Shown: one piece after another, positions 1-8,033 of the stretch
How the letters are laid out: each line of letters begins with the position of its first letter
Numbering within the stretch: the stretch's first letter is position 1
The notes under the pieces: generated by a model
What the model was told of the DNA's origin: nothing
The model's database searches: none
What the model saw: the letters and a program-made list of their open reading frames with translations, nothing else
Source: Gammaproteobacteria bacterium
Lineage (GTDB): Bacteria; Pseudomonadota; Gammaproteobacteria; Xanthomonadales; Wenzhouxiangellaceae
Reading direction: 5' to 3'
Assembly (NCBI GenBank): GCA_003561495.1
Contig: PWWM01000058.1
Span: 1-12,849 of the forward strand
Length of the DNA: 12,849 nt
Translations under genes and position numbers: made by a program

Positions 1-996
1 CAGATCCTGCCAGACCTCACGCGCCTCGTCGAGCCGGTCCTGCTCCATCAGCAAGGTCGCACGCGTATACAGCACATCACCGTCGGGTGGAATTTCAGCC
101 AGCCGCGAAATGGCTTCATCAATCCGATCGAGTTCTCGCAACACCTCGACCTCGGCCAGACCAATATCGCGATCGTCCGGAGCCAGCGCCGACGCCTGAC
201 GATACAGGTCCAGAGCCAGCTCCATGTCTTCGCGGGCCGCGGCAAGCTGAGCCGCCCAGACCTTCTGATCCGGATCCTCGGCCTGCTCCGCGGCCTCCAT
301 GGCCAGCGCCACGGCCTCTTCTTCCTGCCCCAGCTGCCACATCAGGAAACTGCGGTGCTGCAACACCTCGGGCTGGTCGGCTCTTTCGTCATCCAGGTCG
401 ATCAAGGCCTGCATGGTTTCAAGGGCATGTTCATCGCGGCTGGCCGCGGCCATCAGGACCACGGCCTCACGCCAGGCTTCACCGGCATCATCGGAGTGGC
501 GAATGTTGTCATCCATGGCCTGCGCAGCCTGATCGAATTCGCCCAGATTGATCAGACCCAGGATCTGGAACTGGACCGCACTCGCTTCGTCCGGAGCCAG
601 TTCTTGCCAGCGAATGGCGCCTTGCCTCATGGTTTCCCAGTCTTCCAGACGCAAAGCCAGGCTGACGACCTGACGCGCCAGGTTGGCGTCTTCGCTCATC
701 ATGGCGGCTTCCAGGTGATGTTCCAGCGCCTCCTGGTACTCACCCACCGCACCCAGACGTTCGGCGGCCAGCACATGAAACAGCAGATCGGCATCCAGGT
801 CACTGGCGTCCAGGCCCGCCGGTTCGGCCGCGGGCTCAGTCTGTTGGTCAGCCTGTGTGACCGGATCCTCTCGTTCGGATTCCGGCACAGTGGCGCAACC
901 CACCATCACACCGAGCGCCAACAAAACGACAATGGGCTTGCAGTGTTTGCTCAAGCATAAGAAAATGGGGAGTTTGTCTGATATTTTGTTCAGCAT
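1..996 (-). CDS. TPR-repeat lipoprotein, C-terminus outside window
   Basis: The frame is open from the ATG at 996-994 to the window edge (332 codons, no stop), so the 3' end is missing. The N-terminus is a lipoprotein signal: a hydrophobic run VVLLALGVMVGC with the lipobox cysteine at residue 34, followed by an acidic, Ala/Pro/Glu-rich linker. The rest is helical repeat sequence with TPR-like spacing, for example AAERLGAVGEYQEALEHHLE, LGLINLGEFDQAAQAM and ATLLMEQDRLDEAREVW. It is therefore probably an outer-membrane-anchored periplasmic scaffold; no catalytic motif is visible. A TPR protein divergent from hemA, upstream of lolB, is the arrangement known in Pseudomonas, so lolB may lie beyond position 1. 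The start is uncertain: a TTG at 954-952 would give a tidier signal peptide with Cys at residue 20, but has no clear ribosome binding site; the ATG has AAGGA only one base away. Confidence 0.85.
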   Translation of the reverse strand, partial: MLNKISDKLPIFLCLSKHCKPIVVLLALGVMVGCATVPESEREDPVTQADQQTEPAAEPAGLDASDLDADLLFHVLAAERLGAVGEYQEALEHHLEAAMMSEDANLARQVVSLALRLEDWETMRQGAIRWQELAPDEASAVQFQILGLINLGEFDQAAQAMDDNIRHSDDAGEAWREAVVLMAAASRDEHALETMQALIDLDDERADQPEVLQHRSFLMWQLGQEEEAVALAMEAAEQAEDPDQKVWAAQLAAAREDMELALDLYRQASALAPDDRDIGLAEVEVLRELDRIDEAISRLAEIPPDGDVLYTRATLLMEQDRLDEAREVWQDL

Positions 997-2251
997 GTCC
1001 TTATCCGTCCTGGGAATCAGCCATCAAACTGCCCCGATCCGCATTCGGGAACGGCTTGCATTTGCGGCTGAAAAACTGCCCGAGGCATTGAAAAACCTGG
1101 CCAACGTGCCGGGTGTTGATGGCTGCGCCATAGTCAGTACCTGCAATCGTACCGAACTGTACCTATCAGGTCGACAGCCTACCATGCGCTCGGCAATGGA
1201 ATGGCTGCATGACTGGCACTCACTGGCACCAGGCCAGTACCAGGAACATTTTTATCAAATCGAACAAGCCGGGTGCATCTTTCACCTGATCAAGGTCATC
1301 TCCGGCGCCGACTCCATGATCATCGGCGAGCCCCAGGTTGCCGGGCAGGTCAAGCACGCCTGGCAGTCAGCCCGTGAGCTGGGAACGCTGAGCAGCAAGC
1401 TCGACCGGATGTTCCAGAGTGCTTTTGCCGGCGCCAAGCGAGTACGATCGCAAACCGGGATTGGTCGTGACCCGGTCACGCTGCCGTTTGCCGCCATGCG
1501 CCTGGCCCACCAGATTTTCGGCTCCCTGGACAATCTCGGCACCTTGCTGATCGGGGCCGGAGAAATGATCGAGGACTGCGCAGTCCATTTTCGCGAAGCC
1601 GGCATCCGGAATCTGACCATTGCCAATCGCAACCCCGACCGGGCCAGAGAACTGGCTGAGCGTCACGAGGCTCGGGGCTACGGCCTGGACGAACTGCCGG
1701 AGCTACTGCCTCGTCACGACCTGGTGATCGCCTGCACGGCCAGCCCGACGGCCATCCTGACTCACGGCATGATCGAACGGGCCATTGGCCAACGCCGACA
1801 TCGTCCGATCTTTGCACTCGACCTGTCCGTGCCGCGCAACATCGAAGCCACGATCGGGGACCTCAACGACATCTACCTCTACACCATCGATGATTTGCAT
1901 GCCATCATCGAGAGCAATCAGAAAAAGCGCAAGCAGGCCCTGCAGCAAGCCATCGAGATCATTGAGTCGGAAGTGCTTGCCTTCGAACGATGGCTGCGTC
2001 TGCAGGATACCAGCACCACCTTGAAAAGCCTGCGCCAGCGCGCCCATGCCGAGCGCGAGAAACTGCTGGAGCAGGCGCTGGCTCAACTGGCGGCCGGGCG
2101 TGACCCCGAAGATGTCCTGCAACGTCTCAGCCACCGGCTGGTCAACCGCCTGCTCCACGGCCCCAGCATTCGTCTGCGGCAAGCCGCCGAGAGCGCTGAT
2201 GAAGCCCTGCTTGAGGCGGCCCGCTACTACTTTCTGGACGAGCAGCAATGA
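995..2251 (+). CDS. hemA: Glutamyl-tRNA reductase
   Basis: HemA reduces glutamyl-tRNA(Glu) with NADPH to glutamate-1-semialdehyde, the first committed step of the C5 route to heme and other tetrapyrroles, in the cytoplasm. The protein of 418 residues is of normal family length. Seen are the catalytic-domain signature VSTCNRTELYL with the nucleophilic Cys50, the conserved block GADSMIIGEPQVAGQVK (about 104-120), the NADPH-binding glycine motif IGAGEM (186-191), DLSVPRNI, and a C-terminal helical dimerisation domain rich in Arg, Glu and Gln. I chose the ATG at 995 because MSLSVLGISHQTAP matches the family N-terminus; an in-frame ATG at 965 would add ten residues not typical of HemA. Neither start has a good Shine-Dalgarno at proper distance (GGGGAG is 22 bases before 995), which may mean modest translation. 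Its stop overlaps the prfA start. Confidence 0.97.
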   Translation: MSLSVLGISHQTAPIRIRERLAFAAEKLPEALKNLANVPGVDGCAIVSTCNRTELYLSGRQPTMRSAMEWLHDWHSLAPGQYQEHFYQIEQAGCIFHLIKVISGADSMIIGEPQVAGQVKHAWQSARELGTLSSKLDRMFQSAFAGAKRVRSQTGIGRDPVTLPFAAMRLAHQIFGSLDNLGTLLIGAGEMIEDCAVHFREAGIRNLTIANRNPDRARELAERHEARGYGLDELPELLPRHDLVIACTASPTAILTHGMIERAIGQRRHRPIFALDLSVPRNIEATIGDLNDIYLYTIDDLHAIIESNQKKRKQALQQAIEIIESEVLAFERWLRLQDTSTTLKSLRQRAHAEREKLLEQALAQLAAGRDPEDVLQRLSHRLVNRLLHGPSIRLRQAAESADEALLEAARYYFLDEQQ

Positions 2252-3330
2252 ATCCGGGGGTGCGGCAACGACTGAGAGAGGTCAGCGAACGCTTCGAGGA
2301 AATCCAGCACCTGCTGGCCGACCCCGAAGTCATCGGCAACCGCGAACGTTTTCAGGCGCTGTCGCGCGAGTACGGAGAACTGGAACCCGTCATCCGCCTG
2401 TTCGAAAAGCTCAACGAAACCGAGCAGGCCATTGACGATGCCCGCGGCATGCTCGAAGACCGTGATGCCGACCTCAAGGCAATGGCCAGTGAAGAGCTCG
2501 AAACCGCCCGGGGCGAACGTTCCAGGCTGCAATCGCAATTGCAGAAGCTGCTGTTGCCGAAAGACCCCAACGACGAGCGCAGCATCTTTCTGGAAATACG
2601 GGCCGGAACCGGCGGCCAGGAAGCCGGTCTGTTCGCCGGAGACCTGTTGCGTATGTATACCCGGTATGCTGAAAGTCGCGGCTGGCAGGTCGAGATTCTT
2701 TCCAGCCATGAAAGTGAAGCCGGTGGCTTTCGCGAAGTCATTGCCCGCGTGGCCGGCCGGGGCGCCTGGTCACGCCTGAAATTCGAATCCGGCACTCACC
2801 GGGTTCAGCGAGTCCCGGTCACCGAATCCCAGGGGCGCATTCACACCTCGGCCTGTACCGTCGCCATCATGGCCGAGCCCGACGAGATCGACGCCATCGA
2901 TATCAACCCGACGGATTTGCGCATCGACACCTTTCGCTCTTCAGGCGCGGGCGGTCAGCATGTCAACACCACCGATTCGGCCATTCGCATCACCCACTTG
3001 CCGACCGGCATTGTGGTCGAATGCCAGGACGAACGATCGCAGCACAAGAACAAGGCCCGGGCCTTGAGCCTGCTCAGCGCCAGGCTCCTTGAATCCGAGG
3101 TGGAACAACAACGCCAGCGGCGCGCTGCTGATCGCAAGCTGCAGGTCGGCTCCGGCGACCGCTCCGAACGAATCCGCACCTACAATTTCCCCCAGGGTCG
3201 GGTCACCGACCATCGGATCGGGCTGACGCTCTACGATCTCGACAACATTATCGAAGGGGAACTGGACCTGGTTATCGAGCCACTGCTGGAAGCCCACCAG
3301 GCCGAACTACTCGCCGAGATGAGCCAATGA
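2248..3330 (+). CDS. prfA: Peptide chain release factor 1
   Basis: RF1 recognises UAA and UAG stop codons in the ribosomal A site and triggers peptidyl-tRNA hydrolysis. At 360 residues it has the same length as the E. coli protein. The stop-codon-reading tripeptide is of the RF1 type P-x-T (PVT, residues 190-192, in HRVQRVPVTESQGRIHTSA), distinguishing it from RF2, which has SPF. The catalytic loop GSGAGGQHVNTTDSAIR carries the GGQ at 235-237, followed by the conserved block DERSQHKNKARAL. The N-terminal coiled-coil domain 1 (about 1-110) is complete. The gene begins within hemA's stop (ATGA at 2248-2251) and ends in another ATGA overlap with the next gene, indicating translational coupling. 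prmC, whose product methylates the GGQ glutamine and which often follows prfA, is absent here. Confidence 0.98.
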   Translation: MNPGVRQRLREVSERFEEIQHLLADPEVIGNRERFQALSREYGELEPVIRLFEKLNETEQAIDDARGMLEDRDADLKAMASEELETARGERSRLQSQLQKLLLPKDPNDERSIFLEIRAGTGGQEAGLFAGDLLRMYTRYAESRGWQVEILSSHESEAGGFREVIARVAGRGAWSRLKFESGTHRVQRVPVTESQGRIHTSACTVAIMAEPDEIDAIDINPTDLRIDTFRSSGAGGQHVNTTDSAIRITHLPTGIVVECQDERSQHKNKARALSLLSARLLESEVEQQRQRRAADRKLQVGSGDRSERIRTYNFPQGRVTDHRIGLTLYDLDNIIEGELDLVIEPLLEAHQAELLAEMSQ

Positions 3331-3743
3331 AACAGACCACCCTGAACATCGAAACGCCCGGCCGACGCCTGATTGACTTCACCGGCAAGGTCCACGAAGT
3401 CGTTGCCGACTCCGGTATCAACATCGGCTTTTGTCACTTGTTTCTTCAACACACTTCGGCCTCGCTGCTGATCAACGAGAATGCCGACCCGGATGTGCTG
3501 ACCGATCTGGAGACCTTCCTGTCGGATCTGGCGCCCGATGGCGATTCGCGCTTCATTCACACCGCCGAAGGCCCCGATGACATGCCGGCCCATGTGCGCA
3601 CCATGCTGACCCAGACCAGCCTGACCGTGCCGGTGTCCAACGGTCGCCTGGCCCTGGGCACCTGGCAGGGCATCTTTCTGTGGGAACATCGCCATCGCCC
3701 CCACCGACGCAAGGTCGTGGTGACGATCTCGCAGTGCATGTAG
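3327..3743 (+). CDS. YjbQ family (UPF0047) protein
   Basis: A 138-residue single-domain protein of the YjbQ/UPF0047 family. Conserved family positions visible are HTSAS (42-46), ENAD (51-54), H78 and the EGPDDMPAH block (81-89), then GTWQGIFLWEHR (111-122) near the end. The histidine and acidic residues form the putative metal/active-site cleft of this family. Members are annotated as secondary thiamine-phosphate synthases because E. coli YjbQ can rescue a thiE defect when overproduced; the physiological role is not settled, so I do not assert it. The start ATG overlaps the prfA stop (ATGA, 3327-3330), so the gene is the third of a hemA-prfA-yjbQ chain and occupies the slot where prmC often lies. 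No signal peptide or membrane segment is seen; it should be cytoplasmic. Confidence 0.93.
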   Translation: MKQTTLNIETPGRRLIDFTGKVHEVVADSGINIGFCHLFLQHTSASLLINENADPDVLTDLETFLSDLAPDGDSRFIHTAEGPDDMPAHVRTMLTQTSLTVPVSNGRLALGTWQGIFLWEHRHRPHRRKVVVTISQCM

Positions 3744-3836
3744 TTCGGGGCCAGGTCCCCGGCGGACGTCCTCTCCAAAATCGACACCAGCCCGAGACCC
3801 GTTGACTCTGGTTTAACGCGCCCGCCGAGTTGTGTT

Positions 3837-3868
3837 TTGACATATAAGAAACATTAGCGTGATAGCAT
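3837..3868 (+). promoter_or_regulatory. Candidate promoter of the cyd operon
   Basis: The 159-base gap between the yjbQ-family gene and cydA is the only sizeable upstream region for the operon. It contains a perfect sigma70 -35 hexamer TTGACA (3837-3842) and an extended -10 like element TGaTAGCAT (3860-3868). The spacer to TAGCAT is 20 bases, longer than the usual 16-18, so the pair is only a candidate. TATAAG at 3843-3848 is a better -10 match but has no -35 at proper distance. I saw no full FNR/Anr palindrome (TTGAT-N4-ATCAA), so oxygen control is not shown by the sequence. The region also lacks a convincing Rho-independent terminator for the preceding operon. Confidence 0.35.
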
Positions 3869-3894
3869 ATGGTCCGGTTTTAGAGAAAGGCGGC

Positions 3895-3903
3895 ATGCTC
3901 TGA
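3895..3903 (+). other. Two-codon open frame overlapping the cydA start
   Basis: ATG CTC TGA (3895-3903) forms a minimal frame whose stop codon shares its A with the ATG of cydA (TGATG at 3901-3905). The purine-rich GAGAAAGG at 3883-3890 ends four bases before this ATG but twelve before the cydA ATG, so it is at least as well placed for the mini-frame. A ribosome initiating here would stop directly on the cydA start and could reinitiate. Whether it is translated is inference; it may be chance. Confidence 0.3.
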
Positions 3904-5312
3904 TGGAACTTGATCCGGTCCTCCTCTCACGCATCCAGTTTGCGTTCGTTGTTTCCTTCCACGCGATCTTTCCGGTATTCACCATCGGATTGGCCGCCTA
4001 CGTTGCCGTCCTCGAGGCCATTGCCTACAAGACCGGCGATCCGGTCTATCAGAAACTCTCCCAGTTCTGGATCAAGATCTTTGCCGTCGTGTTCGGCATG
4101 GGCGTGGTGTCGGGCATTGTCATGGCCTTCCAGTTCGGCACCAACTGGAGTGTATTTTCCTACTCCTCGGCCAATTTCCTCGGACCCATTCTCAGCTATG
4201 AGGTGGTGACGGCATTCTTTCTGGAAGCCACATTCCTGGGCGTATTGTTGTTTGGACGCGACAAAGTGCCGCGCGGCGCGCACCTGTTCTCGGCCTGCAT
4301 GGTGGCCTTCGGGACCTTCCTGTCTTCGTTCTGGATTCTCTCGGCCAACAGCTGGATGCAGACCCCGGCCGGGGTGGAGTTCACCGATGGCATGGTGCAG
4401 ATGACCTCATGGTTACAAGCCATCTTCAATCCGTCCCTGCCCTACCGCTTCGCTCACATGGCCCTGGCCTCGTTCATCACCGGTGGTTTCGTGGTTGCCG
4501 GTGTCAGCGCCTGGTACCTGCTCAAGGGCCGCCATCCCGAGACCAGCCGACGCGCCCTGAAGATGTGCGTGGTCATGCTGGCCGTGGCCACGCCGCTGCA
4601 GCTGCTCACCGGTGATTTGCACGGCCTCAACACCTTCGAACATCAGCCGATCAAGGTGGCGGCCATGGAAGGTCACTGGGAAACCCAGACCGGCGCGCCG
4701 CTGGTGCTGTTTGCCATTCCCGATTCGGCCAACGAGACCAATCGCTTCGAGATCGCCATCCCCTATCTGGGCAGCCTGATCCTCACTCACAGCCTGGATG
4801 GCGAGGTCACCGGCCTGAAATCGGTGCCGCCGGAGGACCGCCCCCCGGTCGGCATCGTGTTCTGGAGTTTTCGCATCATGGTCGCCCTGGGCCTGATTTT
4901 CATTGGCCTGGCGCTGGCCTCGGCCTGGCAGTTGTGGCGTGGCCGGCTGTTCGAGTCCACCCGCCTGCTCAGGGCGCTGACCTGGAGCATTCCCCTGCCC
5001 TTTGTCGCAGTGCTGGCCGGCTGGTTCGTCACCGAGGTCGGTCGTCAGCCCTGGATCATCCAGGATGTCATGCGCATCAGTGATGCGATGACGCCATCGC
5101 TCGACGGCTGGATGGTGCTGCTCACCCTGATCGGCTACATCGCCGTTTATGCCGTCGTGTTCAGCGCCGGGGTGCTCTACCTGAAGCGCATCGTCGACTC
5201 AGGGCCTGATCCGATCGAGCCGTCGGAGATCGGCATGACGGCCAGGCCGAAGCGACCCTGGTCGGCGGCCGACATCAAACCCAGACCTGCCACCGACAAC
5301 CCGGGAGCCTGA
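3903..5312 (+). CDS. cydA: bd-type quinol oxidase subunit I (CIO type)
   Basis: Subunit I of a bd-type ubiquinol oxidase in the inner membrane, which reduces O2 to water and binds the hemes. It is 469 residues long with about nine membrane segments. Residues matching known E. coli CydA ligands and channel positions are His20 (H19), Glu100 and Glu108 (E99, E107), His185 (H186) and Met326 in FWSFRIM (M393). Quinol-site residues in the Q-loop are Lys251 and Glu256 in HQPIKVAAMEGHWE; GRQPW (380-384) is a family hallmark. The Q-loop is short and the N-terminus (LDPVLLSRIQFAF, FTIGLAAYVAVLEAI) is that of the cyanide-insensitive CIO branch; spectral heme content cannot be read from sequence. It is first in a cydABDC operon; the CydB start lies two bases after its stop. 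The symbol cioA would be equally acceptable. Confidence 0.96.
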   Translation: MELDPVLLSRIQFAFVVSFHAIFPVFTIGLAAYVAVLEAIAYKTGDPVYQKLSQFWIKIFAVVFGMGVVSGIVMAFQFGTNWSVFSYSSANFLGPILSYEVVTAFFLEATFLGVLLFGRDKVPRGAHLFSACMVAFGTFLSSFWILSANSWMQTPAGVEFTDGMVQMTSWLQAIFNPSLPYRFAHMALASFITGGFVVAGVSAWYLLKGRHPETSRRALKMCVVMLAVATPLQLLTGDLHGLNTFEHQPIKVAAMEGHWETQTGAPLVLFAIPDSANETNRFEIAIPYLGSLILTHSLDGEVTGLKSVPPEDRPPVGIVFWSFRIMVALGLIFIGLALASAWQLWRGRLFESTRLLRALTWSIPLPFVAVLAGWFVTEVGRQPWIIQDVMRISDAMTPSLDGWMVLLTLIGYIAVYAVVFSAGVLYLKRIVDSGPDPIEPSEIGMTARPKRPWSAADIKPRPATDNPGA

Positions 5313-5314
5313 GC

Positions 5315-6322
5315 ATGGAACTGATTGATCTGACACTGATCTGGGTGGCCATCATCGGCCTGGGTGTGTTCATGTACGTCCTGATGGACGGCTTCGACCT
5401 GGGCGTGGGCATCCTGTTTCCGTTCGCGCCGAACGATGATTCGCGCGATGAACTGATGAACTCGGTCGCACCCGTCTGGGACGGCAACGAGACCTGGCTG
5501 ATTCTCGGCGGCGCCGGACTTCTGGCCGCGTTTCCAATGATTTACGCGGTATTTCTGCCGGCCCTCTACATCGGCGTGTTCCTGATGCTGGCCGGATTGA
5601 TCTTTCGCGGCGTGGCTTTCGAATTTCGCTTCAAGGCCGATTCGCGGCGCTACTGGTGGGACCGGGCGTTTTTCGGCGGCTCCACGGTGGCCGCTTTCGC
5701 GCAGGGTGCAGTGGTCGGGGCCTACATCCAGGGCTTCGAAACCGAAGGATTCATCTATGTCGGCGGCGCCTTCGACTGGCTGACCCCGTTCACCCTCATG
5801 ACCGGTCTGGGCGTGGTTGCCGGCTATGCCTTGCTCGGGATCACCTGGACCATACTCAAGACCGAGGGCCGCACCCAGCAATGGGCATTCCAACTGGCCC
5901 CCTGGCTGCTGGCCATCGTGATGGTGTTCTTCGTGGTCTCCAGCCTGTGGACACCGCTGACCAATGAACGCATCATGAGTCGCTGGTTCGACCATTTGAG
6001 CTGGCTGTGGATATTTCCGACCCTGACCGTGGCCGTGGCCGCCTGGCTGATGTGGCGGATTCGCCAACGCGCCGAGGCCTCGCCGTTCATCGGCTCGCTG
6101 ATTCTGTTCGCCCTGTTCTATGCCGGGCTGCTGATCAGCCAGTGGCCGTATGCCGTGCCCCCGGATCACACCTTCTGGGACGCCGCCTCGGATGCCGGCA
6201 GTCAGCTCTTCCTGCTGCTGGGCGTGCTGTTCCTGATTCCGATCATTCTCGGATATACCGCCTGGACCTACTGGGTGTTCCGCGGCAAGGTCCGGGCCGG
6301 TGAAGGATACACCGGCCACTGA
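5315..6322 (+). CDS. cydB: bd-type quinol oxidase subunit II (CIO type)
   Basis: Subunit II partners CydA in the membrane quinol oxidase and helps shape the oxygen and proton routes. It has 335 residues with about eight hydrophobic segments. The N-terminal signature YVLMDGFDLGVGILFPF and the SVAPVWDGNETWLILGGAGLLAAFP block are diagnostic; conserved acidic residues are Asp25, Asp28 and Asp56. GAFDWLTPFTLMTGLGVVAGYALLG and the C-terminal PFIGSLILFALFYAGLLIS segment are also typical of the family. The ATG at 5315 is preceded by GGGAG (5303-5307) at seven bases. The gene lies two bases after cydA and its last 23 bases overlap the proposed GTG start of cydD, so there is no room for a small CydX-type subunit between them. 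Confidence 0.96.
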   Translation: MELIDLTLIWVAIIGLGVFMYVLMDGFDLGVGILFPFAPNDDSRDELMNSVAPVWDGNETWLILGGAGLLAAFPMIYAVFLPALYIGVFLMLAGLIFRGVAFEFRFKADSRRYWWDRAFFGGSTVAAFAQGAVVGAYIQGFETEGFIYVGGAFDWLTPFTLMTGLGVVAGYALLGITWTILKTEGRTQQWAFQLAPWLLAIVMVFFVVSSLWTPLTNERIMSRWFDHLSWLWIFPTLTVAVAAWLMWRIRQRAEASPFIGSLILFALFYAGLLISQWPYAVPPDHTFWDAASDAGSQLFLLLGVLFLIPIILGYTAWTYWVFRGKVRAGEGYTGH

Positions 6323-8033
6323 AACTGAACCGGATGTCTCCTCAGGCATGAGTCAGCGCGCCTGGCTGGACAGCCAGGCGCCCTCCTGGCTGCGACCGGC
6401 CAGCCTGGCCCTCGCCGTGGCAGAAGCCGTGGTCATCATTGCCCAGGCCGGTCTGATCGCCTGGTGCCTGCACTCGGCCATCGTACTGTCCAAGCCGCTG
6501 GATGCCCTTTGGGGCCTGTTATGGGGCTTGCTGGCAGTGCTTGTCCTGCGCGCCGGCCTGAACGGACTACGCGGCCTGGTCAGTGCGCACGCCTCGGCCG
6601 GCGTTCGCCAGCATTTGCGCCGCCAACTCTTTGATCACCTGTGTCAGGTGGGCGCCGAACGCCTGCGACCGCTCGGCACCGGCGAACTGGTCACCCAGCT
6701 CAACGACCACGTCGAAGCGCTGGATGCCTACTATGCGCGCTTCAAACCACAGATGGCCAGCGCCCTGATCATTCCGGCCGGGATTGTCGTGGCCGTGGCT
6801 TTCCAGAACTGGCTGGCCGGCCTGCTGCTGGCCCTGACCGCACCGCTGATTCCACTGTTCATGGCCCTGGTCGGCATGGGTGCCGAACAACTCAGTCGCA
6901 ACCAGCACCAGGCGCTGGCTCGCCTGGCCGGTGTCTTTCACGACCGCCTGCACGGACTGGACACCATTAGAAGATTCGGCGCCGAGACGCGTGAACAATC
7001 GCGCATTGCCGAGTTCTCCCGCTCGTTTCGCCAGCGCACCATGGCCGTGCTGCGCCTGGCCTTTCTGTCCTCGGCCGTGCTGGAATTTTTCGCCGCCGTG
7101 GCCATCGCCATGCTGGCCATCTACATCGGGCTGGGACTGCTGGGCTACATCGAGTTCGGTCCGGTCGCCACGCTCAGCCTGGGCAGCGGACTGTTCATCT
7201 TGCTGCTGGCCCCGGAATTCTTTGCGCCGCTTCGGACCCTGGCCCAGCACTGGCACGACCGGGCGGGCGCCCTGGCGGCCGCCGCCAGCATTCAACCCCT
7301 GCTGGAACTGCCGCCGGCGCGGCGCTTGCCCACCCGTCCAGTTGAACTCGAAACCGACCGCCCACTGAATGTCCGTACCAATGCCCTGACCTTTGCCTGG
7401 CCCGGCAGAAGCGCGGTCTTGCATGGACTGGAACTGGACATCAAGAGCGGGGAACATGTGCTGATCACCGGCGCCAGCGGCTGCGGAAAATCCACCCTGA
7501 TCAGTCTCCTGGCCGGCTTCATGAGCCCGGATCAGGGCGAAATTCGATTCGGCAGCATGGATCAGGCCGACCTCGACGCGCCGGCGTTGGCGCGATTGCG
7601 GACCTGGCTGGGCCAGACACCGGTGCTTTTCCCCGGCACCATTGCCGATAACATTGCCTTGGGACGCGACCGGACCAGCCGCTCCGACATCGAACGGGTC
7701 GCCAATCTATGCCGGGTCAGCGAGTTCGCCAACCGCCTGCCGGGCGGGCTGGATACGTCCGTCGGCCAGGACGGATTCGGGTTTTCCGGTGGCCAGGCCC
7801 AGCGAATTGCATTGGCCCGGACCTTGCTCGAGCCACGACCCCTGCTCCTGCTCGATGAGCCAACCAGCGGCCTGGACGCCGACAGCGAAGAATGGATCTG
7901 GAAAGCCATTCGCCAGGCCGCCGAGCGTTCACCGATGACGGTGATTGCCGTCAGTCACTCTCCACTCGCACGGCAATGGGCCGATCGAATTCTGCACATG
8001 CAGGCTGGCCGGCTGATGGAGGCCGAAGCATGA
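6300..8033 (+). CDS. cydD: ABC exporter subunit CydD
   Basis: One half of the heterodimeric CydDC ABC transporter of the inner membrane, required for bd oxidase assembly in E. coli and reported to handle thiols and/or heme. The N-terminal six-helix domain (about 30-330) carries stretches very close to E. coli CydD, such as YYARFKPQMASA, TAPLIPLFMALVGMGA, RQRTMAVLRLAFLSSAVLEFF and LAPEFFAPLR. The nucleotide-binding domain is intact: Walker A GASGCGKST (391-399), Q-loop Gln439, signature FSGGQ (495-499), Walker B LLLLDE (515-520) and H-loop His553. The GTG at 6300 with AAGG nine bases upstream gives 577 residues and overlaps cydB by 23 bases; an ATG at 6348 (residue 17) is the alternative and would leave a 25-base gap. 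The stop overlaps the cydC start. Confidence 0.94.
   Translation: MKDTPATETEPDVSSGMSQRAWLDSQAPSWLRPASLALAVAEAVVIIAQAGLIAWCLHSAIVLSKPLDALWGLLWGLLAVLVLRAGLNGLRGLVSAHASAGVRQHLRRQLFDHLCQVGAERLRPLGTGELVTQLNDHVEALDAYYARFKPQMASALIIPAGIVVAVAFQNWLAGLLLALTAPLIPLFMALVGMGAEQLSRNQHQALARLAGVFHDRLHGLDTIRRFGAETREQSRIAEFSRSFRQRTMAVLRLAFLSSAVLEFFAAVAIAMLAIYIGLGLLGYIEFGPVATLSLGSGLFILLLAPEFFAPLRTLAQHWHDRAGALAAAASIQPLLELPPARRLPTRPVELETDRPLNVRTNALTFAWPGRSAVLHGLELDIKSGEHVLITGASGCGKSTLISLLAGFMSPDQGEIRFGSMDQADLDAPALARLRTWLGQTPVLFPGTIADNIALGRDRTSRSDIERVANLCRVSEFANRLPGGLDTSVGQDGFGFSGGQAQRIALARTLLEPRPLLLLDEPTSGLDADSEEWIWKAIRQAAERSPMTVIAVSHSPLARQWADRILHMQAGRLMEAEA

Noticed and set aside
355..960. Plus-strand open frame of 201 codons
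   Set aside because: It is antisense to the TPR lipoprotein gene, whose frame gives a coherent signal peptide and repeat protein; the plus-strand translation has no family features and a His/Gln/Phe-rich composition typical of a mirror frame.
1703..2248. Minus-strand open frame of 181 codons opposite the hemA 3' end
   Set aside because: Complement of the helical dimerisation domain of HemA; no independent support.
3744..3770. Possible terminator after the yjbQ-family gene (GGGG-CCAGGT-CCCC)
   Set aside because: The stem is only four base pairs and is not followed by a T-run, so it does not qualify as a Rho-independent terminator.
3837..3851. Possible FNR/Anr site at TTGACATATAAGAAA upstream of cydA
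   Set aside because: Only the left half-site is present; the right half ATCAA/GTCAA is missing at the required spacing.
5177..6349. Minus-strand open frame of 390 codons opposite cydB
   Set aside because: The product is a low-complexity Gly/Gln/His/Glu-rich chain, as expected from reading the complement of a GC-rich membrane protein gene; cydB on the other strand is certain.
6290..6350. Search for a small CydX/CydY-like frame between cydB and cydD
   Set aside because: The cydD frame begins inside cydB or at latest 25 bases after it; no short hydrophobic frame with a ribosome binding site is present.
6567..7457. Minus-strand open frame of 296 codons opposite cydD
   Set aside because: Gln/Gly-rich shadow of cydD without recognisable domain or ribosome binding site.
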